Assembly (NCBI GenBank): GCA_001796285.1
Contig: MGMD01000026.1
Coordinates: forward strand, 49,836-113,835
Direction: 5' to 3'
Length of the DNA stretch: 64,000 bases
Origin: Chlamydiae bacterium RIFCSPLOWO2_12_FULL_45_20
GTDB lineage: Bacteria > Chlamydiota > Chlamydiia > Chlamydiales > SM23-39
Made by a program: the position numbers and the translations under genes
In this document: positions 43,340-51,274 of the stretch, piece after piece
Layout: each line of letters begins with the position of its first letter
Position numbering within the stretch: the stretch's first letter is position 1
The notes under the pieces: model-generated
What the model was told of the DNA's origin: nothing
What the model saw: only the letters and a program-made list of their open reading frames with translations
Database searches by the model: none

Positions 43340-44371
43340 TCAAGAAACTATTGAATCCACAGAGCCATAGGAAGAAATCAAGGTTTCTGCTTTTTGGAAA
43401 TTTGCTTTTTGTAAATTTTCATAAATTTGCAGGCCTTTTGCGTTCATGCCCTGCTTGAAATACAGAGTGCCTAGACGGAAGAGGGTTTCTTTATCCTGAG
43501 ATCGCAGCTTACAAAGAGTCTCTACTTCTTTCATCTCCTCTTCAGGCATGCCAAGGTCGCGATATCCGATAGCCAGCTGTTCATGAACCCAGGGATCATT
43601 GGGCGCGTAGTGGCTTAAAATACGGAATTCTTCAATGGCAAGTCGAGAGCTCATCCGAAATTTGCCCTCTTCTTCCTTTTCTTGGTACACCTTTGCCAAG
43701 GCGATATAAGCTCCTGCTAAAGATGCATGAACCTCTAAGTCTGTTGGAGCCATTCGAATTTGCTTTAAGTGCTCATCAATCGCTGCTTGCAAAAGAAGGA
43801 GCTTCATTTTATACACATCCTCTCCATAAAACCGCACAGCAAGGCGCGCGCTGAGAGATTGGAGAAATTTGGGCGTTTGATAAACATTTAGTTCAAAATC
43901 TTGAAGGTAGGCGGCAAGTTTGGCAAGGGCGTCTGCAAGAGACAAATGATCTTCTCCCGCACCGTGCGATGTGCTCAAAGCCTGGCGGCAAGATCGTAAA
44001 AAAGAATCTCGGAGTTGAATCAATTGCTCAGGCTTTTTGGCCTGATAATAAAAAAGGAGCACAAAATAGGAAAAACAGGTGAGAAAGAGGCCTCCCAAGG
44101 AAAAAGCAAAAAAGGTTGACTTGGTCAGGAAGGGAAGAAAACAAAAAAAGAGGGTGATCTCTGAGGTAAAAAGGAGAAGATAGAGGAGGTGAAAATTTAC
44201 AAAAGACTTGGCTACTCGTTTAAAGTCGCACAAGATCGCTCTGTAGTATTGAGTGAGATTGTGTGGAAAATAAGCGTTGTCAAAAATTGGGTCGTTCAAT
44301 TGAGTAGACATGAGTTTAAAGAGTCCCGTTGATTCATACGGTGTACGATTTTTCGTCTTTTTGATCAACAT
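43340..44371 (-). CDS. Membrane protein with C-terminal TPR domain
   Basis: 343 residues. Two adjacent hydrophobic segments occur near residues 60-105 (LLYLLLFTSEITLFFCFLPF, FSLGGLFLTCFSYFVLLFYY). The C-terminal part is helical with TPR-like units (ASLAGAYIALAKVYQEKEEEG, EQLAIGYRDLGMPEEEMKEV, FRLGTLYFKQGMNAKGLQIY). AGGAAG precedes the ATG. It follows the glycine-zipper lipoprotein by three bases, so they form an operon. No named family recognised. Confidence 0.6.
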   Translation of the reverse strand: MLIKKTKNRTPYESTGLFKLMSTQLNDPIFDNAYFPHNLTQYYRAILCDFKRVAKSFVNFHLLYLLLFTSEITLFFCFLPFLTKSTFFAFSLGGLFLTCFSYFVLLFYYQAKKPEQLIQLRDSFLRSCRQALSTSHGAGEDHLSLADALAKLAAYLQDFELNVYQTPKFLQSLSARLAVRFYGEDVYKMKLLLLQAAIDEHLKQIRMAPTDLEVHASLAGAYIALAKVYQEKEEEGKFRMSSRLAIEEFRILSHYAPNDPWVHEQLAIGYRDLGMPEEEMKEVETLCKLRSQDKETLFRLGTLYFKQGMNAKGLQIYENLQKANFQKAETLISSYGSVDSIVS

Positions 44372-44374
44372 TTT

Positions 44375-44800
44375 TCATCTTCCTAATTCGAGCATAGCGT
44401 GAATCACACGCTGAGAGACTCCTGAGTCCTGTAAACGTCTGATTTGTATCTGAGTCAACGCATAAAAACTAAGAGTCTCACGTAGATAGTGCAAGATGGC
44501 ATCATCGCTAATGCCGTTTTGGCTCAGTTTAATGACATCATTGATGGTCAGGGGGTCATTTCGATCCATCCTATCGAGAGTGCGAGGACTATTTTTTTGT
44601 ATGACAAGACGATCCTGCGCATCGAGAACCGTTCCAACGATGCTCCCTAAAGCAAGTCCCGCTGCGCTCGCGATCACCCCGCCTTTACTGCTATCCGCTA
44701 AAAACCCAATGCCACCTCCCAAGAGTCCACCGGTAAAGGCTCCGGTTATCGTATTGGTGGTGCAACCCGCAAGTATGAATAGTAGGATCAAATTTCGCAT
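44375..44800 (-). CDS. Glycine-zipper lipoprotein
   Basis: 141 residues. Lipoprotein signal MRNLILLFILAGC, then a glycine zipper (GAFTGGLLGGGIGFLADS, IASAAGLALGSIVGTVLD) of the SmpA/OmlA or YmgG type, and a C-terminal helical region. GGAGAGG precedes the ATG at 44800. The frame can be read further upstream, but that part comes from the adjacent MITE. The insertion sits about 50 bases upstream and may affect its promoter. Confidence 0.7.
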   Translation of the reverse strand: MRNLILLFILAGCTTNTITGAFTGGLLGGGIGFLADSSKGGVIASAAGLALGSIVGTVLDAQDRLVIQKNSPRTLDRMDRNDPLTINDVIKLSQNGISDDAILHYLRETLSFYALTQIQIRRLQDSGVSQRVIHAMLELGR

Positions 44801-44850
44801 GGCCTCTCCATCGACTATGAGAGAGTGTCTACAAAGTCGAGTTTCCTTAT

Positions 44851-45046
44851 TAGACATCTTGCGTAACCTAAAGAAATCGCCTGGCTTGCGGCGGCTTTAC
44901 ATTTTATCCGCTCAAGCCCTTCGGGTTTGCCTTGTTAATAGTTGTCCACTATTCACGTCGGCAAAGGCGCATAAACTGTTTTGCCGGCGCTAAGCCATTC
45001 TTGCCGAGCTTCGCTCGGCATTTCTTCAGGTTACGCAAGATGTCTA
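44851..45046. mobile_element. 196-bp MITE, copy 1
   Basis: Ends in terminal inverted repeats TAGACATCTTGCGTAACCT and its complement, extending to about 26 bases with one mismatch. The interior carries GC-rich short hairpins. It is the same length as, and about 95% identical to, copy 2 at 56814-57009. No transposase is encoded. It lies between the glycine-zipper lipoprotein and the response regulator gene. Confidence 0.85.
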
Positions 45047-45047
45047 T

Positions 45048-45087
45048 TTCTTGTGTATAGGGAGCGTGAGAATTATACACAAAAGAA
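45048..45087 (-). terminator. Hairpin after the response regulator gene
   Basis: TTCTTGTGTATA (45048-45059) pairs with TATACACAAAAGAA (45074-45087) with a two-base bulge. It lies about 20 bases beyond the regulator stop on the minus strand. No long U tract, so intrinsic termination is only suggested. Confidence 0.35.
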
Positions 45088-45102
45088 TTTTAAACGACTA
45101 TA
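45086..45102 (-). repeat. Solitary end of the IS630-type palindromic MITE
   Basis: AATTTTAAACGACTATA matches the right end of the MITE in tnpB (62986-63002) at 16 of 17 positions. It lies just beyond the stop of the response regulator gene. Confidence 0.45.
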
Positions 45103-45105
45103 CCG

Positions 45106-45813
45106 CTATTTTTCGGCCGGGGCGAGATCCTCGCGAAACCGATATCCAACTCCTCGGACTGTCTCGATCCAATCAGGGGTAGTTCCCAGTTTTTTGCGCA
45201 AAGATGCAATATGAACGTCAATATTTCGATCGACGATTAAGGCATCGTCATTATTGATATCGTCTAGGAGCTGGTTACGGGTCAGCACTTTTCCTCGATT
45301 GTTTACCAGCCGACAAAGGATGCCAAATTCAGATAGAGTGAGGGAGATGTTTTTTTCCCCTTTTCTTAAGATATAGCGCTCCACGTCGAGAAGAAAATCT
45401 CCAAAGGTCACAGTTCTCAACGCTTTTTCTGGCTCTTTGCCTCGGCGTAGGATCGCCTTGATTCTCGAGAAGAGAACTTTGGGAGAAAAGGGTTTTTGCA
45501 TATAATCGTCAGCGCCGAGTTCTAGGCCTAGAACGATATCTAGTTCTTCGCCTTTTGCGGAAAGAATCAGAACCGGGATGTTTTTCAGTTCTGAAGAGTT
45601 TTTGATTTTTCTACAGACATCCAGGCCATTTTCACCCGGAAGCATAATGTCTAAAATTACTAAATCGGGTTTTTCTCTTTCAATGGCCCGAAACCCATTG
45701 ATGCCGTCCACCTCTACGTGAAGCTTGTAGCCAGAAAGCTCTGCCTGGAGCTTAATGAGGGCTGCTATATCCTCCTCATCTTCGATTAATAAAATCCGTT
45801 TTTTTTGGCTCAT
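45106..45813 (-). CDS. OmpR/PhoB-family response regulator
   Basis: 235 residues. The receiver domain has an intact acidic pocket (LLIEDEED), phospho-acceptor Asp in LVILDIMLPGENG, Ser in LILSAKG and Lys in YMQKPFSP. The winged-helix DNA-binding domain has LTLSEFGILCRLVNNRGKV and VDVHIASLRKKLG-like IDVHIASLRKKLG, ending ETVRGVGYRF. This differs from chlamydial ChxR, whose receiver lacks the phosphorylation residues. AAGGG precedes the ATG at 45813. No histidine kinase is adjacent. It may regulate envelope genes, since it ends the Tol-Pal-MurI run. Confidence 0.9.
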   Translation of the reverse strand: MSQKKRILLIEDEEDIAALIKLQAELSGYKLHVEVDGINGFRAIEREKPDLVILDIMLPGENGLDVCRKIKNSSELKNIPVLILSAKGEELDIVLGLELGADDYMQKPFSPKVLFSRIKAILRRGKEPEKALRTVTFGDFLLDVERYILRKGEKNISLTLSEFGILCRLVNNRGKVLTRNQLLDDINNDDALIVDRNIDVHIASLRKKLGTTPDWIETVRGVGYRFREDLAPAEK

Positions 45814-45840
45814 TGACGTATCCCTTTGGAAATGCAAATA

Positions 45841-46653
45841 CTACCTGGGGATCATTTCATAAAATCTTGTTTTTTTACCAACGTTTTCGATGGGAGAGCC
45901 CCAAAAAATGGCCCCTAACCGCTGAAATTTTTGAGGATCGTCTGTTGAGAAAAATTGGAGGGAAGGGTTTGGATTTTGCAAATGCAGAAGAGCGCGAGCT
46001 TTTAATTCTTCTCGTACCATTTGCGCACATCTCTGTCCTGGCTCGAGAAGGAGGACGCGAGGGCCGAGAACCTCTTGTAACGTTGCCTTCATGAGCGAAT
46101 AATGGGTACAGGCTAGAAGGGCTGCATCGATTTTGTCTTGCAAAGAGAGAAGGTAGGTTTTGGCGATCAGTTTAGCTGCTTCATGATCTTGAAAGCCCTC
46201 TTCAATCAATGGAACAAAAAGAGGGCAGGCTTGAGGGAAAAGTGTGACCCCTTTCGGGGCGTTCTTTTGATAGATGTTGGAGTCAATAGTGCTTTGGGTT
46301 GCCAAAATGGCCGCAGATTGGACCCCTCGTAGAGCTTCTAGGCCTGGTTCGACAACGCCAATGACGGGGATGTCTAGTTCTTTTTGTAGGATGGATAGAG
46401 CGTAGGAGCTCGCTGTATGGCAAGCGATAATTAAGAGTTTGATGTTTTGGAGCATTAAAAAGCGCGCACACTCGAGGGAGTAGCGGAGGATCATTTCAGG
46501 GGACTTATTGCCATAAGGCAGATTCGCAGTGTCTCCCAGATAAATGAAATTTTCTTGCGGCAGAAGGTGCTGGATCTCTCGTAAGATGGTTAGGCCACCA
46601 AATCCTGAGTCAAAACAGCCAACGGCGCGTTCTTGTTTGTTTGGCCGCTGCAT
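45841..46653 (-). CDS. murI: Glutamate racemase
   Basis: MurI makes D-glutamate for peptidoglycan. Seen: VGCFDSGFGGLTILREI with the first catalytic region, YLGDTANLPYGNKSPE, the first catalytic Cys in IACHTASSYAL (histidine where most family members have asparagine after the Cys), GVVEPG and the second catalytic Cys in LLACTHYSLM. 270 residues from the ATG at 46653. Genus Chlamydia lacks a standard murI, so this supports an environmental lineage with fuller peptidoglycan synthesis. Downstream of pal and the LysM gene. Confidence 0.88.
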   Translation of the reverse strand: MQRPNKQERAVGCFDSGFGGLTILREIQHLLPQENFIYLGDTANLPYGNKSPEMILRYSLECARFLMLQNIKLLIIACHTASSYALSILQKELDIPVIGVVEPGLEALRGVQSAAILATQSTIDSNIYQKNAPKGVTLFPQACPLFVPLIEEGFQDHEAAKLIAKTYLLSLQDKIDAALLACTHYSLMKATLQEVLGPRVLLLEPGQRCAQMVREELKARALLHLQNPNPSLQFFSTDDPQKFQRLGAIFWGSPIENVGKKTRFYEMIPR

Positions 46654-46682
46654 TTTTCTTCTCTCAACACTTTCGGTATATA

Positions 46683-47339
46683 TCACGGTACAGGAATTTT
46701 CAGTTCTTGGCCGATGACAATTAAATCGTGATTGAGGTTATTCAGCTCTTTGATTTTTTCAATAGAGGTTTGATGGATGCGGGCAATTTTATCCAAGGAA
46801 TCTCCAGCCTTTACTTTGTAAGTCTTATATTGACCGTAAAGCCCCTTTGCCAACGTTTCGATATTGGTTTTGAGATTGGCCACTTCATCAAAGCGTCGAT
46901 TTTGTAAATGGATTTCGCTTTCTAATTCATCGACTCGATTTCTAAATTGGAGGAGGGCTGCTGTCGTTTCATTGGCATGAGAAGAGAGGCTTTTTAGCTC
47001 CTGAAGATCGTCTTTTTGACTCTCTTCTAAGACAAGCCACTTCCTTTCCAAATTGTGGACTTGGACTGCTAGTTGATCGATTTTGGCTTGTTGTTTTTCA
47101 AGATCCTGATGTTTTAAGGAGGTGAGGGTGTTTTCGTAGTATTTAATTCTTCCATCCAAAATTTGTAGCTCGGTTTGGAAGCAGTTGATATCGTGTCTTA
47201 AGTCGTCGAGATTTGTCTGCACTTCATGCAAAGTGAGTTCCAGCTGGTGCTTTTCATCATTGGGAGACGATTTTAAAGGAGAGCATCCTGGCAACAAGCA
47301 TCCGAAAAGCAGTGTGATACCAACCCTTGTATATTTCAC
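46683..47339 (-). CDS. LysM-domain lipoprotein with coiled coil
   Basis: 218 residues. Lipoprotein signal ITLLFGCLLPGC, a long coiled-coil region (residues about 30-165, e.g. LDDLRHDINCFQTELQILDGR), and a C-terminal LysM motif (YKVKAGDSLDKIARIHQTSI ... IVIGQELKIPVP) that binds peptidoglycan glycan strands. It overlaps the end of pal by four bases. The same gene follows pal in Chlamydia (CT601 position). Likely anchored in the outer membrane with a structural role alongside Pal. Confidence 0.85.
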   Translation of the reverse strand: MKYTRVGITLLFGCLLPGCSPLKSSPNDEKHQLELTLHEVQTNLDDLRHDINCFQTELQILDGRIKYYENTLTSLKHQDLEKQQAKIDQLAVQVHNLERKWLVLEESQKDDLQELKSLSSHANETTAALLQFRNRVDELESEIHLQNRRFDEVANLKTNIETLAKGLYGQYKTYKVKAGDSLDKIARIHQTSIEKIKELNNLNHDLIVIGQELKIPVP

Positions 47340-48022
47340 TTTTGAAACATCCTAAACTCTGATCGTCGGTTCACTTTCCAGTCTTCTGAGGAATGGCCGA
47401 GGGCAACAGGTTGCTCCTTTCCCTTGGAGGTTGTATAAATGCGATGCAAATCTGCACCGTGTTTAACCAAAAATGAACGGACGGCGTTGGATCGTCTCAT
47501 TCCAAGAGCCATATTGTAACTTGCGGAGGCTCTTTCATCGCAGTGTCCTTCGATCACAACATAAAGGTTAGGGTGTTCCTTTAAGTAGGTTGCAAGCTGA
47601 ATGAGCGTAGAAACTTCTTGTGTACTTCGGATCGCATGCTGATCTGTTTCAAAATGAACCGAACTAAAAAGCGTCTTTAGTCCTTCGGGAACTGCATAGA
47701 AGTGGTCTAAGCTGGGAATCCCAAATTGGCCAGGATCTATTTTGGGCTGCACGAGAGCGTAATCGGCTAGTTGTTGATGAAGATCAGCATCGCTAAGCGG
47801 AATAAAATCGTCGTCGTTCGGCCCATAAAACTCATCATCAGAGCTTAGCATGCGCGATTCAAAATCCTTGCCCAAAAGATCATCGACGCCTTTTTGCATA
47901 TAGCGTCCCGCCGTCTTCATATTCTCCCAAGTATCTGTTGTATGCGAACAACCAGCGGCTAAAAAAATGGTCAAAAACCTGAGGAACCTTGAGTTTCGAA
48001 AGAGATCTAATATACGATCCAT
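47336..48022 (-). CDS. pal: Peptidoglycan-associated lipoprotein Pal
   Basis: 229 residues. Lipoprotein signal FLTIFLAAGC, then an extra N-terminal region of about 90 residues before the OmpA-like domain (SVHFETDQHAI, LYVVIEGHCDERASASYN, MALGMRRSNAVRSFLVKHGA), which contains the diaminopimelate-binding Asp/Arg pattern. It tethers the outer membrane to peptidoglycan with TolB. I start at MDRILDLFRN (48022) with AAGGA upstream; TTG at 48034 is less likely. Confidence 0.92.
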   Translation of the reverse strand: MDRILDLFRNSRFLRFLTIFLAAGCSHTTDTWENMKTAGRYMQKGVDDLLGKDFESRMLSSDDEFYGPNDDDFIPLSDADLHQQLADYALVQPKIDPGQFGIPSLDHFYAVPEGLKTLFSSVHFETDQHAIRSTQEVSTLIQLATYLKEHPNLYVVIEGHCDERASASYNMALGMRRSNAVRSFLVKHGADLHRIYTTSKGKEQPVALGHSSEDWKVNRRSEFRMFQK

Positions 48023-48077
48023 AACTTCCTTCAATAATCGCTACGAGGTTCAATTTACCTCAAGAGGGATTTCTTGA

Positions 48078-49349
48078 CTAGAAAAGTTGCCAAGAAGCAA
48101 ATCGCCTTTGATAGATGCTTTTACCAACCAAAATAGGTTCTTTTCGATTCAAGTGGATCAGATAGAGTTCAGAATGATCGTTTGTTTCAGTATTGTAAAT
48201 GAGGTGAAAGCTATCAGGAGCCCAAGATGGGTTTTCTTTATTTTCAGGGCCTGTTGTCAGAGCGATTTCCTCTCCTGTAAGAAAATCATAAATCCAGATT
48301 TGCCGAAAACTGTCTACTTTTGCGCTGTAAGCGAGCTTCGTGCCATCTGGAGACCATGCAGGCGAGGTATTTTCTCGATTTTTTTTTGTGAGCAGTTTGG
48401 GTTGAGGGAGAGTTTTGCTTTTTTTCTGAGAGACTGCTAGGACATAAATTCGCGGCGGGCCATCTTTATCTGAGACAAAGGCGATTTGCTTGCCATCGGG
48501 ACTATAGGTTGGCGTTGCCTGGGTTGCTCTTGGATAGGAGAATAGCTGCTTTGCTTTGCCTTTGATTTTTCCATTCTCGAGGTCTTGAATAAAAAGATCG
48601 GGTCTTCCTGCAACGTCGGAGATGAAGGCGATTTGCTTTCCGTCCTTACTAATGGAGGGAAGCGCTTGATTACCCCTGAGGTCTAAAAGAGGTTCCCCGA
48701 TAGGATGGGATAGGGAAGCTTTGTAAAGTTTAGTTTGGCCCGTTTTTTCAGAGGCATAGTAGAATTCGCTGCAAGAATGGGGGAGAAATCCTGGCGAAAG
48801 GCAGTAACTATTTTCTGAAGTGACTTGCTTGGCGTTTGCGCCATCGTAGTCTGCAATCCAGATTTCAGATAGAAAATCGAGGCCCTCTTTAGAAAGGTTG
48901 CGTCTTCTTTCCGTATAGATAAGCTGAAACCTGGCAATGCCATCGCGTCCAAAGAGGTCTTTTTGTAATTGATCTGCTAGCTTGTGAACGGCTTTTCGTT
49001 CTAAAGGGATGTTCGGGTATTTTTTGACTGTACCCTGATCGATTTGATAAACGGTGAGTTCTAGTTTTCCCCCTTCCATCCGACCCGTTACACAGTAAGG
49101 AATATGGGCTCTTTTCCAATTTGCCAATGAGAAGGAAAGCGCATTTTTCTCGAGATCTTCTTGTCTGGGGAGGACGATGCATCGGCCACTTGCGCTGAGG
49201 TCAAATTCCAAGACAGCTCTCATTTCCTCCGCTCCTCCCAAAGAGCTTAAATAAAGGGGCGGAAGATTTCCCTGCGTAGGGAGCCGAACTTCTAAGTCCT
49301 GAGTAAAGAGAAGAAGAGGGAAAAAAAAACCGTAGAGATATTTTTTCAT
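48078..49349 (-). CDS. tolB: Tol-Pal system beta-propeller protein TolB
   Basis: 423 residues: signal peptide (YLYGFFFPLLLF), N-terminal domain with LPRQEDL, and a C-terminal six-bladed propeller with repeats SISKDGKQIAFISD, TYSPDGKQIAFVSD, AWSPDGTKLAYSA and SWAPDSFHLIYN. Works with Pal and the TolQRA complex in outer-membrane constriction at division. pal follows 55 bases later. Confidence 0.95.
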   Translation of the reverse strand: MKKYLYGFFFPLLLFTQDLEVRLPTQGNLPPLYLSSLGGAEEMRAVLEFDLSASGRCIVLPRQEDLEKNALSFSLANWKRAHIPYCVTGRMEGGKLELTVYQIDQGTVKKYPNIPLERKAVHKLADQLQKDLFGRDGIARFQLIYTERRRNLSKEGLDFLSEIWIADYDGANAKQVTSENSYCLSPGFLPHSCSEFYYASEKTGQTKLYKASLSHPIGEPLLDLRGNQALPSISKDGKQIAFISDVAGRPDLFIQDLENGKIKGKAKQLFSYPRATQATPTYSPDGKQIAFVSDKDGPPRIYVLAVSQKKSKTLPQPKLLTKKNRENTSPAWSPDGTKLAYSAKVDSFRQIWIYDFLTGEEIALTTGPENKENPSWAPDSFHLIYNTETNDHSELYLIHLNRKEPILVGKSIYQRRFASWQLF

Positions 49350-49358
49350 GTTCCGATT

Positions 49359-50099
49359 TTACCTTGATACAGTACTCTCTTTCAACTGAATTTCTAAGTT
49401 ACGGAATGTGATTGTGAAAAAATAGGTAGAGTCTGTGAGGCCAAAGGCATCGAGTCGAGGAAAAGAGAGGGTTTGCAGTGCATGTTGGAGAAAAAGGGCG
49501 TTTTTGGCGCTCTCCGTCTCCAAAATCTCACAAAAGACCAATGTTCCAAAGGAGTTGATTGTGAGTTTGGCTTTCACTTTACCATACTCTGGAAGATCCA
49601 GGTTGTTTTGAAGAAAGGCAATTAAAAACTCTCTATATTCTACACCGAGATCAGTGGATGTTGACATAGGCTGACTTTTCGACGCAATTTTTTGGGGAAT
49701 TTCAATGATTTGCGATGGATGCGGCTTCGATTTGAGGACATCTAGGCTTTGGGAGATTTCTTTGAGCACTGCTTGTGCTTCGGGTTGGGCTGGCTTGTGT
49801 CCTGACCTGCTTTTCTTACGAATCTCTGGAACATTTACTTTGGGAACTTTTTTCTCGGTTGTGTGAGACGGGCTGGCTAAGGGGGTTTTTCCCAATGATG
49901 AAAAGGGTGTTATTTGGACAGTACGCGCTGGCGACTCAGGAGTGTACATTTTGACAAGGATGGATCGTAGCTCTTTTTTTCTTAACGAGAAACCGTGCTG
50001 AAAGAGCGCTCCGAATAGAAAAAAAAGGTGGGAGATAAGAACGGAAAGCGCAATTTGGTGCTTTTTTGGCAGCGTGAGAAATGCATGGACTATTTTCAT
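49359..50099 (-). CDS. tolA: TolA-like protein
   Basis: 246 residues. One membrane segment (ALSVLISHLFFLFGALF), a Pro/Lys/Ser-rich linker (residues about 60-150) and a C-terminal TolA/TonB-like domain (YREFLIAFLQNNLDLPEYG, VKAKLTINSFGTLVFCEIL, LSFPRL). Much shorter than E. coli TolA. Overlaps tolR by four bases. Corresponds to the unnamed gene between exbD and tolB in Chlamydia (CT598 position). Confidence 0.75.
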   Translation of the reverse strand: MKIVHAFLTLPKKHQIALSVLISHLFFLFGALFQHGFSLRKKELRSILVKMYTPESPARTVQITPFSSLGKTPLASPSHTTEKKVPKVNVPEIRKKSRSGHKPAQPEAQAVLKEISQSLDVLKSKPHPSQIIEIPQKIASKSQPMSTSTDLGVEYREFLIAFLQNNLDLPEYGKVKAKLTINSFGTLVFCEILETESAKNALFLQHALQTLSFPRLDAFGLTDSTYFFTITFRNLEIQLKESTVSR

Positions 50100-50512
50100 C
50101 GTGGTTTTAAGATCACATCCATCTGTTCAAATCCAACCGACTCCAAGGTGTTTTTTAGGGTCTGGTAAGTGCCAAATTCGGCTGTTTGATCATGGAGTAT
50201 TTGGGGGACTGTGTGGGGGTTTTTCTTTTTTTCTTTTTTTAAAATTTCCCTTAATTCCTGGATCGAGACTCGGGTATTTTGGTACCAAATCGAATTGTCT
50301 TTGTGAACAGAAATCGAGAGGGAGTTGGACTGTAGTTGTTTTTTTTCGACAGGTCCTCCTCGTGCAAGATCGACAGAGTCCACTTCAAGAATAGGGGCGA
50401 TTAAGATAAAAGAGATGAGGATGACAAACACTACGTCGATGAGGGGAGTTAAGTTAATCAGCGGCTCTTCGATGGGCTCTTGATCAAGGGGAGACTGGAA
50501 TCTTTTGTGCAT
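50096..50512 (-). CDS. tolR: ExbD/TolR proton-channel subunit
   Basis: 138 residues: N-terminal membrane helix with the proton-carrying aspartate (NLTPLIDVVFVILISFILIA), then a periplasmic domain with STVEL-like structure. It overlaps tolQ by 29 bases. Forms the motor with TolQ. Confidence 0.9.
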   Translation of the reverse strand: MHKRFQSPLDQEPIEEPLINLTPLIDVVFVILISFILIAPILEVDSVDLARGGPVEKKQLQSNSLSISVHKDNSIWYQNTRVSIQELREILKKEKKKNPHTVPQILHDQTAEFGTYQTLKNTLESVGFEQMDVILKPR

Positions 50513-51230
50513 GGTTAGGCTTGCGGTATTGAAGTTCTGTTGCCGCTAGAAGGGTTTGAGAAAAATGTTCCATTTCCCTTCTAAAGTCGCGCGACACGTT
50601 TTTTAAAACGTTGTATCCGATGACGGCCGGTATCGCAATGACCAGACCGATGACGGTGGTTGTCAAAGCGAGAGACAGGCCCGATAACATGGCGGCATTG
50701 CCCATAGCTCCCCCTCTTGTATGAAGGTCGGAAAAGGTCATTAAGATCCCCCAAACGGTGCCTAACAGGCCTAAAAAAGGACCGAGAGTTACAATAGTGG
50801 AAAGGATAAAAAGGTTTTTTTCCAATCCTGTCGTTTGTTTAGAGATGGCCATTTGGATTTCTCTTTCGATCAGCTCCAAATCCGCTTCACTTAGCACAGC
50901 TTCTTCATTGGGGGCAAAATAGTGGTTGCGATCGATGATTTGCAGTACTTTGTTTTTTAGAGCCTTGTAGATTTCAAATAAGGGATTCGGCACTTCTAAA
51001 AGACGGCCTCGTAAGGGTTTAAATTGGAGAGTTAACAGTTCTTTTTCTGAAAACTGCTCAGCAAACGTTTGTGATATTTTTTTTATTTGCCTATAGACCC
51101 AATATTTATAAATAATGAGGCTCCAGCAAAGAATGGAAAGGGCAAAAAGGCTGAGAAAGATCGCCTTTCCAAACCAATCGGCCTCCACGTAAGAGCGGAT
51201 GAATGGATTTGAGCTTGCCAGTAGAAACAT
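50484..51230 (-). CDS. tolQ: ExbB/TolQ proton-channel subunit
   Basis: 248 residues with three membrane segments (AIFLSLFALSILCWSLIIYK, NLFILSTIVTLGPFLGLLGTVWG, LALTTTVIGLVIAIPAVIGY), including the MotA/TolQ/ExbB signature GPFLGLLGTVWGI. I use the ATG at 51230; a TTG at 51266 also fits the frame but that stretch looks like promoter DNA. First gene of the minus-strand operon tolQ-tolR-tolA-tolB-pal-LysM-murI-regulator. Confidence 0.92.
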   Translation of the reverse strand: MFLLASSNPFIRSYVEADWFGKAIFLSLFALSILCWSLIIYKYWVYRQIKKISQTFAEQFSEKELLTLQFKPLRGRLLEVPNPLFEIYKALKNKVLQIIDRNHYFAPNEEAVLSEADLELIEREIQMAISKQTTGLEKNLFILSTIVTLGPFLGLLGTVWGILMTFSDLHTRGGAMGNAAMLSGLSLALTTTVIGLVIAIPAVIGYNVLKNVSRDFRREMEHFSQTLLAATELQYRKPNHAQKIPVSP

Positions 51231-51236
51231 AAGACG

Positions 51237-51266
51237 ATAATCTGGTAGATTCGCCCAAAAAGTCAA
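51237..51266 (-). promoter_or_regulatory. Putative promoter of the tol-pal operon
   Basis: TTGACT (51261-51266), an 18-base spacer and GATTAT (51237-51242) on the minus strand. Only six bases separate the -10 box from the ATG at 51230, so the mRNA would be leaderless, which weakens this call. Confidence 0.3.
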
Positions 51267-51274
51267 GAGCGTAA

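Noticed and set aside
44981..45214. Plus-strand frame beginning MPALSHSCR, repeated at 56944
   Set aside because: It lies in the MITE right end; its repetition reflects the element, not a conserved gene, and the two frames diverge outside it.
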